A DNA stretch of 7,215 nucleotides from an uncultured Lachnospiraceae bacterium (GTDB taxonomy: Bacteria > Bacillota_A > Clostridia > Lachnospirales > Lachnospiraceae): positions 1 to 7,215 of the forward strand of contig CATLIP010000121.1 of the NCBI GenBank assembly GCA_949957035.1, given 5' to 3'. Below, one piece after another: positions 1 to 6,549 of this stretch. The notes beneath the pieces were generated by a model that was given only the letters and a program-made list of their open reading frames with translations, ran no database searches and was not told where the DNA came from. Each line of letters begins with the position of its first letter. The stretch's first letter is position 1. The translations under genes and the position numbers were made by a program.

Positions 1-531
1 CAATACGTGTCCCAGAGTAACCGCCTCTGTAATCTTCGCGTCGTCGTCATCCTCTACTTCCCCAAAGCCATGGGCAATCTTTTTGATATCCCGCGGCTTC
101 ATCTGCACCTTTACGTCAAACACATTAATTCCCTGTACCTCATGCTTGTCCCCCTTTACTATATAGGTTGGTACAGATGTGGACGGGTCGATATCCGCAG
201 GCAGAACCGTTTTTCCCATCAACGCGTTGAGGAAACTGGACTTGCCGCTTGAAAACCCACCCCCAAGGGCAATGATATTCTTCCCAATCAGCTTATCATA
301 CAGAATAAAATCCCTGAATTTTTCATACTCTGATTTGAAGTCCATATATAACTCATAGAAATCTTCCGGAGCATTTTTCTTTAATGTGTCAGGAATCTTT
401 GTCTGTATTACCTCTTCGATTCTGGATAAATCAACTCTCATTTGATTTTCCGATGTATTCTGCCGAATAATATTACACAGAAGCTCAAAATTTCCTAAAA
501 GCCTATCATATACTTCTTCATCATAAGCCAT
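1..531 (-). CDS. Dynamin-like GTPase, second of a pair (partial; C-terminus beyond the left edge)
   Basis: Only the first 177 residues are visible. The reading frame stays open to the window edge. An N-terminal region of about 88 residues, mostly helical and charged, precedes a P-loop (G1) GGGFSSGKSS at residues 90-99. The switch-I region follows as DPSTSVPTYI (about 115-124), with Thr118 or Thr122 as the catalytic G2 candidate. This P-loop plus PxTxxPT pattern is typical of bacterial dynamin-like proteins, which bind and hydrolyse GTP and remodel or tether membranes. An acidic run, EVEDDDDAK, lies near residues 158-166. The ATG overlaps the end of the upstream GTPase gene by 11 bp (ATGGCTTATGA), and a GGTGAG ribosome-binding-like sequence lies 7 nt upstream, so translational coupling is likely. 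G3, G4 and any membrane or coiled-coil region lie outside the window. The family is fairly certain; the cellular role is not known. Confidence 0.85.
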   Translation of the reverse strand, partial: MAYDEEVYDRLLGNFELLCNIIRQNTSENQMRVDLSRIEEVIQTKIPDTLKKNAPEDFYELYMDFKSEYEKFRDFILYDKLIGKNIIALGGGFSSGKSSFLNALMGKTVLPADIDPSTSVPTYIVKGDKHEVQGINVFDVKVQMKPRDIKKIAHGFGEVEDDDDAKITEAVTLGHVL

Positions 532-2137
532 TCTTAATCTCACCAATCCTCTCTAAGTCTGCCTGAATATCAGCTTCAAGGTTTTCTTTTCTGGCCTTTT
601 CATCATGGATTCTGCCTCTGACGTCAGCCAATGCCTTTTCAAGGGCTGCATTCTGATTCTTTATCTCATCCTCTATGGAGGTATTGACCAGATTCACCTG
701 CTTCGTAACCGCCGTCTCAACTCCATTTTCAATCTCTCTGAGTATCTGCGGAAATATCTCCTGCTGAAGCTTCGCCCGTATCTTCTGCCTCGCTTCCTCC
801 CGTTTCTTATTCTCTCCGAACAGCTTTATAGCAAGACCTACAATGCCGCCAATGATAAGCCCAATAGGTCCGCCTATAATAAAAAGGCCTGCCACAGCCG
901 AAACAACTGTGGACGTCATACCCACATTGACCTCCTTTGCATCGAAGGCAAAGGACACCTGAATATCCCCCAGCGACTCCGCATTCACCACCTTCTCCAT
1001 ACGTCTCACATACTTCTCAAGCTTAGGCGTCAGTCTCTTCTGCACGCTGACCGTCACCGCATTTCTGACGACCATATTCAAATGCTCATTGATATTCTGA
1101 TTATTCAGCGCCATGGCGACCAGCGTGGACTCTTCTGTATTCAATGCATGCTGCACATCGCTCTTGATTTCTGCTGCACAGTCTGATATCTCCAGATTAA
1201 ACTCTTCCTGCTCCTTTGAAAATGTTGATTCTAATGTCTGCCGCTGTCTGCTAAGTTTCTCTTCCTGCTCGTCTAATTCCGATTCCGACATCTTGCTGCC
1301 CTTCAATGTGGCCATTAGATAATTCTCTGTATTTTCAGCGATTGTCAGAACACGTTTTTTATATTTTCCTGCAAGAATACTCTGGGATTCCTCCTGTATC
1401 TTCTCAAGAAATTGTTCAAGCTCCTCAACCTCTCCCGTTATGCTGCTGGTCACGCAGTATCCGATTTCCCGCTCGCCGACAAAACGTCTCAGGCTCTCCT
1501 TTAATTTTTCTAAAGTCAGCTCAAAATCGTCATTCCTCTTGTCGTGTTTTGTGATTACCACGCACAGAGGCATATCATGCAGACACAGCTCTTTCAGTAT
1601 ATTCCCGACGCTGCTTCTAAGAATCATATCATCCGCCGGAAAAGCAACGATATATGCTAAGCTCTGGGGCAAATAATTGTCAATCGCCTTATTGTGAACC
1701 TCATAACCGGACTCAAATCCCGGCATATCCACAAGCATCACATCCGGTATTCTTTCAAGGAACCGCTCATTGCGCAGTTGTATCCTTGCACTCCTGACCG
1801 CATTGGCGTCCGCCTCATAATTCCTGTAATCGTCAACCTCCATGTTCTTGCATGTACCGTCATTTCCAATAATCGTAACGGAATCTTCTGATTCCGAATA
1901 TACAATCTCAGCCGGAATTGCCGTTTCCGGCGTGATATCTTCCCTAAGAATCCTCCTGCTGTATCCAAGGAGCGTATTGATCAGAGCGCTCTTGCCTGAG
2001 CTGAACTTCCCAATAATCGGCGTACATACCTTCGCCTCGTCAATCTCCTCTAAAACCCGGGAAATGGATTCTGTTGAAATGTCATATGCATGATTTATTT
2101 CCCGAAGCTCTTCTAATGCTGCTATTACTTTTTCCAA
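521..2137 (-). CDS. Dynamin-like GTPase, first of a pair, with hydrophobic hairpin
   Basis: A large GTPase of 538 residues, short for a bacterial dynamin. Visible motifs in order are G1 GKFSSGKS (43-50), G2 TPETAIPAEI with Thr72, G3 DMPG (137-140), G4 TKHD (196-199) and a possible G5 TSS (230-232). A helical stalk follows, with strong coiled-coil character around 285-315. A glycine-rich hydrophobic stretch at about 408-440 (VVSAVAGLFIIGGPIGLIIG and following) looks like the membrane-inserting hairpin of bacterial dynamins. A second helical, charged coiled coil closes the protein (about 445-538). It probably acts at the inner face of the cell membrane, binding GTP and oligomerising. Lying directly ahead of a second dynamin-like gene, it may form a hetero-oligomer, as reported for paired bacterial dynamins such as the Campylobacter DLP1/DLP2 pair. 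The start is TTG: no in-frame ATG occurs before residue 100, and AAGGAG lies 10 nt upstream. The biological role (stress, phage response, vesiculation) is inference. Confidence 0.9.
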   Translation of the reverse strand: MEKVIAALEELREINHAYDISTESISRVLEEIDEAKVCTPIIGKFSSGKSALINTLLGYSRRILREDITPETAIPAEIVYSESEDSVTIIGNDGTCKNMEVDDYRNYEADANAVRSARIQLRNERFLERIPDVMLVDMPGFESGYEVHNKAIDNYLPQSLAYIVAFPADDMILRSSVGNILKELCLHDMPLCVVITKHDKRNDDFELTLEKLKESLRRFVGEREIGYCVTSSITGEVEELEQFLEKIQEESQSILAGKYKKRVLTIAENTENYLMATLKGSKMSESELDEQEEKLSRQRQTLESTFSKEQEEFNLEISDCAAEIKSDVQHALNTEESTLVAMALNNQNINEHLNMVVRNAVTVSVQKRLTPKLEKYVRRMEKVVNAESLGDIQVSFAFDAKEVNVGMTSTVVSAVAGLFIIGGPIGLIIGGIVGLAIKLFGENKKREEARQKIRAKLQQEIFPQILREIENGVETAVTKQVNLVNTSIEDEIKNQNAALEKALADVRGRIHDEKARKENLEADIQADLERIGEIKNGL

Positions 2138-2143
2138 AATCTT

Positions 2144-2153
2144 CCCTCTCCTT
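2144..2153 (-). promoter_or_regulatory. Ribosome binding site that fixes the TTG start of the first dynamin gene
   Basis: On the minus strand this reads AAGGAGAGGG. The AAGGAG core lies 10 nt before the TTG at 2137. It sits in the 25-bp gap after the regulator stop codon. It supports the TTG start because the GTPase N-terminal helix and P-loop would be lost if translation began at the first in-frame ATG, at codon 100. Confidence 0.7.
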
Positions 2154-2162
2154 CCTTGTAAA

Positions 2163-3116
2163 TTAACTCAAAATCTCTACTGCCTCTCCCTGACTCCTCA
2201 GCCACATATCAATTCCTTTTCCAAAGACTTCCGCCTTTACGATATATCCGTCCTCCTTCTCATCCTCTATTATAGCTGTAGGTAATCTGTCAAGAACGGC
2301 GTCAATGTCGGCGCCCCTATACATAAATCTGATTTTCTGCAGCTTCCCGCCATACATAAACTGTATTCTTTTCCGAAACTCTCCCTCCTCAAATCTCTCT
2401 GCATATGGAATCGAAAAATGCTCCTCCAATACTCTGACCTCTCCCAATCTGTCCACCCGATAAATGGTAGGAAAATTATCACCCGGATTCTGAAACTCCT
2501 TTTCTTTATCGATGTCCTCTATATAAGCCGTCAAGTAGAAATAGAACTCTGAGAACATCACTCCTACCGGCTTTACTTTACGCAGAACCTCCTTGGAATC
2601 CTTAAGCCTCTTATACCGGATTTCGATATACCGCTGCTCCTTTACCGCGCTTTCCAACTGTTCGATACGCTCTAAGAGCCTCTTCCCATGATGCAGTTCT
2701 TCGTAGTGATGCATTTCATTTCTTATATATTCTTTTAGCCGCTTTTTCTTCTCCTCATCATTACAGATATCTATCAGCTTATTTATAATCGGAAACATCT
2801 CTTCTTTTATGAGCGCCCTGCTTTCCAATAATATCTTACAGGCCGCCAGAACCTCCCCGGAGTCCGGATGTTTTCTTATCTTTGTCTCCAGACGATACCC
2901 GCCCGCAATTCTGTCGAACACAATGTCCGAAACCTCCCCGGTATCATAGCTCTGCGTCTGCAAAAAGCATTGAATATCGGATATATCCCTTTGAATCGTT
3001 CGCTGCGCGACGCCATACCTGCTGCTTTCTTCTTCCTTATATATAGTCTGTCCCGCCCGCAATCTTGAATAGATTGATAACACTCTTTCCGATTTGTCGT
3101 CTGCTGTTTTCTTCAT
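2163..3116 (-). CDS. WYL-domain transcriptional regulator (HTH-WYL-WCX)
   Basis: A 317-residue DNA-binding regulator. The N-terminus carries a winged helix-turn-helix: RVLSIYSRLRAG at 11-22, then a recognition region SSRYGVAQRTIQRDISDI (31-48) that matches the DeoR/YafY-type pattern, with a wing ending near AGGYRLE (71-77). A helical linker, very rich in charged residues (about 84-160), leads to the WYL domain at about 163-235, which holds KPVGVMFSEFYFYLTAY and YRVDRLGEVRVL. The WYL triplet itself is Phe193-Tyr194-Leu195. Arg220 and Arg223 match the basic residues of the YRxDRI motif linked to ligand or nucleic-acid binding. The C-terminal WCX extension ends in IDMWLRSQGEAVEIL. WYL proteins sense nucleotides or nucleic acid and often control stress, DNA-damage and phage-defence genes. 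Its position first in the unit, 25 bp before the dynamin genes, suggests it controls them and itself. GGAGG lies 12 nt before the ATG. The ligand is unknown. Confidence 0.9.
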   Translation of the reverse strand: MKKTADDKSERVLSIYSRLRAGQTIYKEEESSRYGVAQRTIQRDISDIQCFLQTQSYDTGEVSDIVFDRIAGGYRLETKIRKHPDSGEVLAACKILLESRALIKEEMFPIINKLIDICNDEEKKKRLKEYIRNEMHHYEELHHGKRLLERIEQLESAVKEQRYIEIRYKRLKDSKEVLRKVKPVGVMFSEFYFYLTAYIEDIDKEKEFQNPGDNFPTIYRVDRLGEVRVLEEHFSIPYAERFEEGEFRKRIQFMYGGKLQKIRFMYRGADIDAVLDRLPTAIIEDEKEDGYIVKAEVFGKGIDMWLRSQGEAVEILS

Positions 3117-3168
3117 ACTAATCTGCTGCCTCCAAAATCCTCTTTATCTCATTATAAAGAATATCATG

Positions 3169-3181
3169 GACATTATATGTC
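3169..3181 (-). promoter_or_regulatory. Palindromic candidate operator enclosing a TATAAT box, ahead of the WYL gene
   Basis: GACATTATATGTC is a perfect inverted repeat with 5-bp arms and a 3-bp centre. On the minus strand it reads GACATATAATGTC, so a consensus -10 hexamer (3172-3177) lies inside it, about 56 bp before the regulator ATG at 3116. A protein bound here would cover the promoter, which fits autoregulation. No good -35 element is seen 16-18 bp upstream, where the sequence is A-rich, so either the promoter depends on an activator or the true -10 is another of the TATAAT-like boxes nearby (3151-3156 or 3226-3231). Confidence 0.4.
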
Positions 3182-3208
3182 ATCCGTCTACATTTTTTCG
3201 TAAAAATC

Positions 3209-3237
3209 GACATAATCAGTGTATCATTATATTTGTC
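3209..3237. promoter_or_regulatory. Second imperfect GACA/TGTC inverted repeat
   Basis: GACATAAT at 3209-3216 faces ATTA at 3226-3229 and TGTC at 3234-3237, with a 9-nt spacer and a 4-nt offset in the right arm. The right part, CATTATATTTGTC, resembles the CATTATATGTC half of the palindrome at 3169-3181 with two extra bases. A further GACA starts at 3247. Several related half-sites within about 80 bp suggest more than one site for a dimeric regulator, most simply the adjacent WYL protein. This rests on sequence pattern alone. Confidence 0.3.
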
Positions 3238-3300
3238 CCGTTACAAGACACATATCCCCCATCCATTGCTTAAGAAAATAATATAGGGGCGGAAATCCAC

Positions 3301-3329
3301 TTTAAATTTCTACCTTTTTGTATTATAAT
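3301..3329 (+). promoter_or_regulatory. Sigma-A-like promoter for the flagellin gene
   Basis: TTTAAA (3301-3306) and a perfect TATAAT (3324-3329) are separated by exactly 17 bp. Transcription would start near 3336, giving a leader of about 115 nt before the ATG at 3450. No sigma-D/sigma-28 flagellin promoter (TAAA, about 15 bp, GCCGATAA-like) is seen on this strand in the intergenic region, although that class usually drives late flagellin genes. Confidence 0.6.
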
Positions 3330-3350
3330 CTTTTTAAATAGTTCCCATCA

Positions 3351-3391
3351 GCTGCGGGGTCTCAGAATCCCCTATTCTGAGACCCCGAAGC
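3351..3391 (+). promoter_or_regulatory. Strong stem-loop in the 5' leader of the flagellin gene
   Basis: A 14-bp perfect stem is formed by CGGGGTCTCAGAAT (3355-3368) and its reverse complement (3374-3387), around a 5-nt loop CCCCT. After one G/A mismatch the stem extends 3 bp further (GCT at 3351-3353 with AGC at 3389-3391). A short T run, ATTTTCC, follows. The hairpin would begin about 15 nt after the predicted transcript start and ends about 58 nt before the start codon. It could be an attenuator or weak intrinsic terminator, or a 5' stabilising structure. It does not include the ribosome binding site. Confidence 0.75.
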
Positions 3392-3449
3392 ATTTTCCTG
3401 CGGTTTCTTACAAAATCAGGGTAAGGCAGAAAGGCAGGATAACATCAAT

Positions 3450-6400
3450 ATGATAATCCAAACCAACACACCCGCTTTGTTTGCGCTGCGTCAAAAGAAG
3501 AATACTGACAATGCAGTTACAAAGAATCTGCAAAAGCTCTCATCAGGCTTCCGTATCCGGCAGGCGGCGGACGATGCGGCAGGCCTTGCCGTATCAGAAA
3601 AGATGCGGGCTCAGATTACCGAGCTGGAACGCTGTGAAATCAATGTTTCTGAGGGAATCGACATTGCGCAGTCTGCGGACGGCGCTCTGGAGGAAGTAGG
3701 CGAGATGCTGCGCCGCGCCAGAGAACTCTGTCTTCAGGCAAGCAACGGCACCTACACTGACCAGGAACGTCTTTACATGAGCGAGGAGATTAATCAGCTC
3801 TTTGGAGAGATTGACCACATTACGGCAACCAGCAGGTACAATACCCTTCCGCTCTTCCGCAGCATCCCTAACGACTCCATTGATCCTGTTTATCTCTATG
3901 TGGAAGACTTCAACAAAGTCGCGGATAAACAATTATGGGGAGAGATGGACTTTGTGAAAAGCGAAGATTTTGCCCCGCCTGTGGCGGCAAAGCCGGCCAC
4001 CGTCACATTTCAGTTATCGGACGACACGGTAATGAACTATGCGGAATTACTGGACAAGAAATCGATTATAATTGGCAACTATACTTATATGTTCCGGAAA
4101 GACGCCAATCAAAACATTTCCGGTGACCCGCGCATCATTTCACTCAAAAATATCCAGACGGTCAAGGAGGCCATGGAACAGCTTGCTACTTTTTCCGGCA
4201 TCGACAAGGTAGAGGTAGACGAACCATCTAGAACCGTAACCCTGACGGCAAGCTTAGATACCCATTATTATTCTGTTGAGGCCAATGGGACCACTGCCCA
4301 ATACAGGGTACCGAACGGAACCGGGGAACAAAAAAACATCTGGAAGGTGCAAAATCCGACCGGAAAGGAAACCATTGAAGAAGTGGACGGCAGCGGCATT
4401 ACAAACAACCAGCCAGTGTATGGAACGGAGCTGTCCCTTTCCTTTGACATGTCCAATATTCCAGATCCGATTGATGCCGCTAATCTGATAAGGAATACAC
4501 TGCATATTAATATAGACGGATTAAATCCGTCCAGCATCAGGATTCCTTACAATACAATTTTTAGTCAGACATCAGGTAATATTACCAGAGATGCTTTCAC
4601 CACCGCTGTTATAAACAAGCTTAAGAGTACTGCGCCTCTTAACGACGGCAAAACGAATATAACGTATACGGCTCCCAACCTGGAGATTCACACCAGCCTC
4701 CCCGCCTCTTCTTCCAGTACACCTCATTCGGCGTATATCCGGGAAGAAACAGTAGGTAAGACTGATGCTAATACCAATCCGGAATGGACGACCACCCCGC
4801 TTTCTTTTGCAACAAGTTCCACTCCACCTTCTGCGGAGGTAGGCGGCACATTCACCGTACAGATTCCTGACGTCAGTTCCTTTCGCGTGCCGTTCTCCTT
4901 TCAGCTTGGATCCTATTCGTATATTTTTTATGACAGCAGTAACTCAGCCACTCCAATAAGAACGGATGATACTACCATGTTCAGCCCAGACGACTACTAC
5001 ACGAGAACGCGTGATATAAAAGGCAAAAGCTTAGCTGATATTCGCGCCGAGGTAGTGGACATGATTAAGCAGTACGGCGGCGGCTCCGTAAAAGAGCAGG
5101 GAAATGCGCTGATTTTCTCGTCGAATCCGAACACGTCCGCCCCCACCTTTACAATACGCGGAAACACCATCGATGTCAAAACCGCAATACCGGCCAGTAA
5201 GCCTGTACTGTCGGGAAGCTACCTTTATTTCAACCATGAAGTATCCGTCCCCTTCACCCTAGAGAAGCCTTTTGACACTTCCAAGCTCATCGGTACAGGC
5301 TTCGGCATCAACAACGGAAACGGAAGCAGCATCTATCAATGGGAATTTACTGACGGAACCGGTCTTCGTCTTGACTACAACGATATCAACATTTCCGGCT
5401 GCAGCAGCTTTGCGGATTTGGCTGCCGCCATGGAAGCAGCCATTCGGAATACAAGTGCATTCGGAAAGGACTGCAAGGTCGAAGTGGATGAAAGCACGAC
5501 TCCCGTATCCTTGTCCATAAAGTGGCAGCGCAGATGCACTTCCAATAAGGTTATGGTTACCGATGGAGCAGAGGGCGTATCCGGGATTATGAAGGACGGC
5601 CCTGTTCAGTTTTCCGGCGGCACCACCGTCGGTCATGAGCAGAAGATTCTTGACTTCTCCTCCATTAACACCAACAACCTGGATACCCTGTTGGGCAAAG
5701 GATTCCGGGTCAATTGCGCAACCTGCGAGGGGGAATATATCAATGTATACTTTTGTTGGAAAAACGATGGCAGCGCGCCTCCGTCCTTTACCCATGATGT
5801 GACCATCAACGGGCAGACCGTAACCCGTACCATCCACAACATACCGGTCGAGCTGTCCAAGGTGACCAGCGGAGACCAGATTGTGAAGAGCATTGTCGAG
5901 CAGGTAAAGCCCAGCCTGAAACATTATACGGACATGGAAGTGGGTAATCCCTCCACCTCCCTTGTCATCCAAGACAAACGCCTTGGTATCGTCTCCGACA
6001 CATACGGCCAGACATACTTTGGCTCCGTGGAAAGCGGCGTGTTTACCAATTTCACCTACACGGTAACAAAGGAAGAGATTGCCCCGTCAGAACCCGCCGA
6101 AGGCCAGTTATTGAATTTCCGGCTCTGCGAGGTCTCCATCTATGCGGGGCACAACCCGGAGCCTGAGTTAATTCCCGTCCATCTGCCCTTCCTGTCTCTG
6201 ACGCAGCTAAGGCTGAACCCGCCGAAGCTGGTGGATCTTACGGATAAGGATCAGGAGCCTCTAGGCCTCCTTAAGAAGATAGACTGTGCCAACGACAGCA
6301 TCGCAGATATCCGGGCAGTGATGGGAGCAGACTACAACCGTCTGGAGCATGCATACCAGGCGTTGACCAACACTACCATAAACTTAAAAGATGCAGAAAG

Positions 6401-6533
6401 CCGCATCCGGGATGCTGATATGGCGAGCCTTATGATGGAAAAGATTAAAAATGATATCTTAAGCCAGCCTCAGCAGAGCATGATTGCTCAAGCCAGCAAA
6501 CGTCCCGAACTCGTGCTTCAACTGCTCCATTAA
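3450..6533 (+). CDS. Very large flagellin with extended central domain
   Basis: Filament protein of the bacterial flagellum, exported by the flagellar type III apparatus. At 1027 residues it is about two to four times the length of common Firmicutes flagellins. Residues 1-140 are a standard flagellin N-terminal D0/D1: start MIIQTNTPALFALRQ, then LSSGFRIRQAADDAAGLAVS (30-49) and LRRARELCLQASNGT (87-101). The C-terminal D1/D0 begins near 890 and includes DYNRLEHAYQALTNTTINLK (961-980), ESRIRDADMA (983-992) and the end VLQLLH, where canonical proteins end in LLR. Between them, about 145-890 is a beta-rich Ser/Thr/Asn-rich surface region that looks like several diverged repeats. Ten cysteines are present (62, 94, 651, 675, 696, 756, 759, 769, 893, 946), including a CATC motif; most flagellins have none. 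No HExxH zinc-protease motif is seen, so it is not an evident flagellinolysin. A weak ribosome binding site, AGGA, lies 10 nt before the ATG. The gene stands alone between its own promoter and terminator. Identification as a flagellin is firm; whether it forms the main filament or a minor one is unknown. Confidence 0.95.
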   Translation: MIIQTNTPALFALRQKKNTDNAVTKNLQKLSSGFRIRQAADDAAGLAVSEKMRAQITELERCEINVSEGIDIAQSADGALEEVGEMLRRARELCLQASNGTYTDQERLYMSEEINQLFGEIDHITATSRYNTLPLFRSIPNDSIDPVYLYVEDFNKVADKQLWGEMDFVKSEDFAPPVAAKPATVTFQLSDDTVMNYAELLDKKSIIIGNYTYMFRKDANQNISGDPRIISLKNIQTVKEAMEQLATFSGIDKVEVDEPSRTVTLTASLDTHYYSVEANGTTAQYRVPNGTGEQKNIWKVQNPTGKETIEEVDGSGITNNQPVYGTELSLSFDMSNIPDPIDAANLIRNTLHINIDGLNPSSIRIPYNTIFSQTSGNITRDAFTTAVINKLKSTAPLNDGKTNITYTAPNLEIHTSLPASSSSTPHSAYIREETVGKTDANTNPEWTTTPLSFATSSTPPSAEVGGTFTVQIPDVSSFRVPFSFQLGSYSYIFYDSSNSATPIRTDDTTMFSPDDYYTRTRDIKGKSLADIRAEVVDMIKQYGGGSVKEQGNALIFSSNPNTSAPTFTIRGNTIDVKTAIPASKPVLSGSYLYFNHEVSVPFTLEKPFDTSKLIGTGFGINNGNGSSIYQWEFTDGTGLRLDYNDINISGCSSFADLAAAMEAAIRNTSAFGKDCKVEVDESTTPVSLSIKWQRRCTSNKVMVTDGAEGVSGIMKDGPVQFSGGTTVGHEQKILDFSSINTNNLDTLLGKGFRVNCATCEGEYINVYFCWKNDGSAPPSFTHDVTINGQTVTRTIHNIPVELSKVTSGDQIVKSIVEQVKPSLKHYTDMEVGNPSTSLVIQDKRLGIVSDTYGQTYFGSVESGVFTNFTYTVTKEEIAPSEPAEGQLLNFRLCEVSIYAGHNPEPELIPVHLPFLSLTQLRLNPPKLVDLTDKDQEPLGLLKKIDCANDSIADIRAVMGADYNRLEHAYQALTNTTINLKDAESRIRDADMASLMMEKIKNDILSQPQQSMIAQASKRPELVLQLLH
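3999..5975 (+). repeat. Diverged protein repeats in the flagellin central region (about five units)
   Basis: Five segments share one layout: a beta strand start, an F/Y-rich hairpin, a short helix and a closing strand pair. Approximate residues are 184-270, 327-416, 466-571, 597-691 and 732-842. The helix-strand part recurs as EAMEQLATFSGIDKVEVDEP (240-259), TAVINKLKSTA (385-395), RAEVVDMIKQYGGGSVKEQG (532-551), AAAMEAAIRN (658-667) and IVKSIVEQVKPSL (811-823). Units 4 and 5 also share LIGTGFGIN / LLGKGFRVN. The pattern resembles the flagellin-IN repeat, but the units are too diverged to show as DNA repeats. Boundaries are approximate. Confidence 0.45.
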
Positions 6534-6549
6534 GAAGCTTTAGTTACTG

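Noticed and set aside
605..1186. A 193-codon plus-strand open frame opposite the first dynamin gene
   Set aside because: It is antisense to well-supported GTPase coding sequence, and its translation has no family features.
3178..3260. Attempt to assign a full -35/-10 promoter to the WYL operon
   Set aside because: Several TATAAT boxes exist on the minus strand, but none has a good TTGACA-like element 16-18 bp upstream, so no complete promoter is called.
3351..3391. Inverted repeat considered as the recombination site of an invertible phase-variation switch
   Set aside because: The arms are only 5 bp apart, leaving no segment to invert; it is better read as an RNA hairpin.
5235..5660. HE dipeptides (HEVSV, GHEQK) considered as a flagellinolysin HExxH metalloprotease motif
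   Set aside because: Neither is followed by a histidine at the right spacing, so the zinc-binding motif is absent.
5259..5972. A 237-codon open frame on the minus strand inside the flagellin gene
   Set aside because: The plus strand encodes a clear flagellin through the same bases. The minus translation has no recognisable domain and no convincing ribosome binding site.
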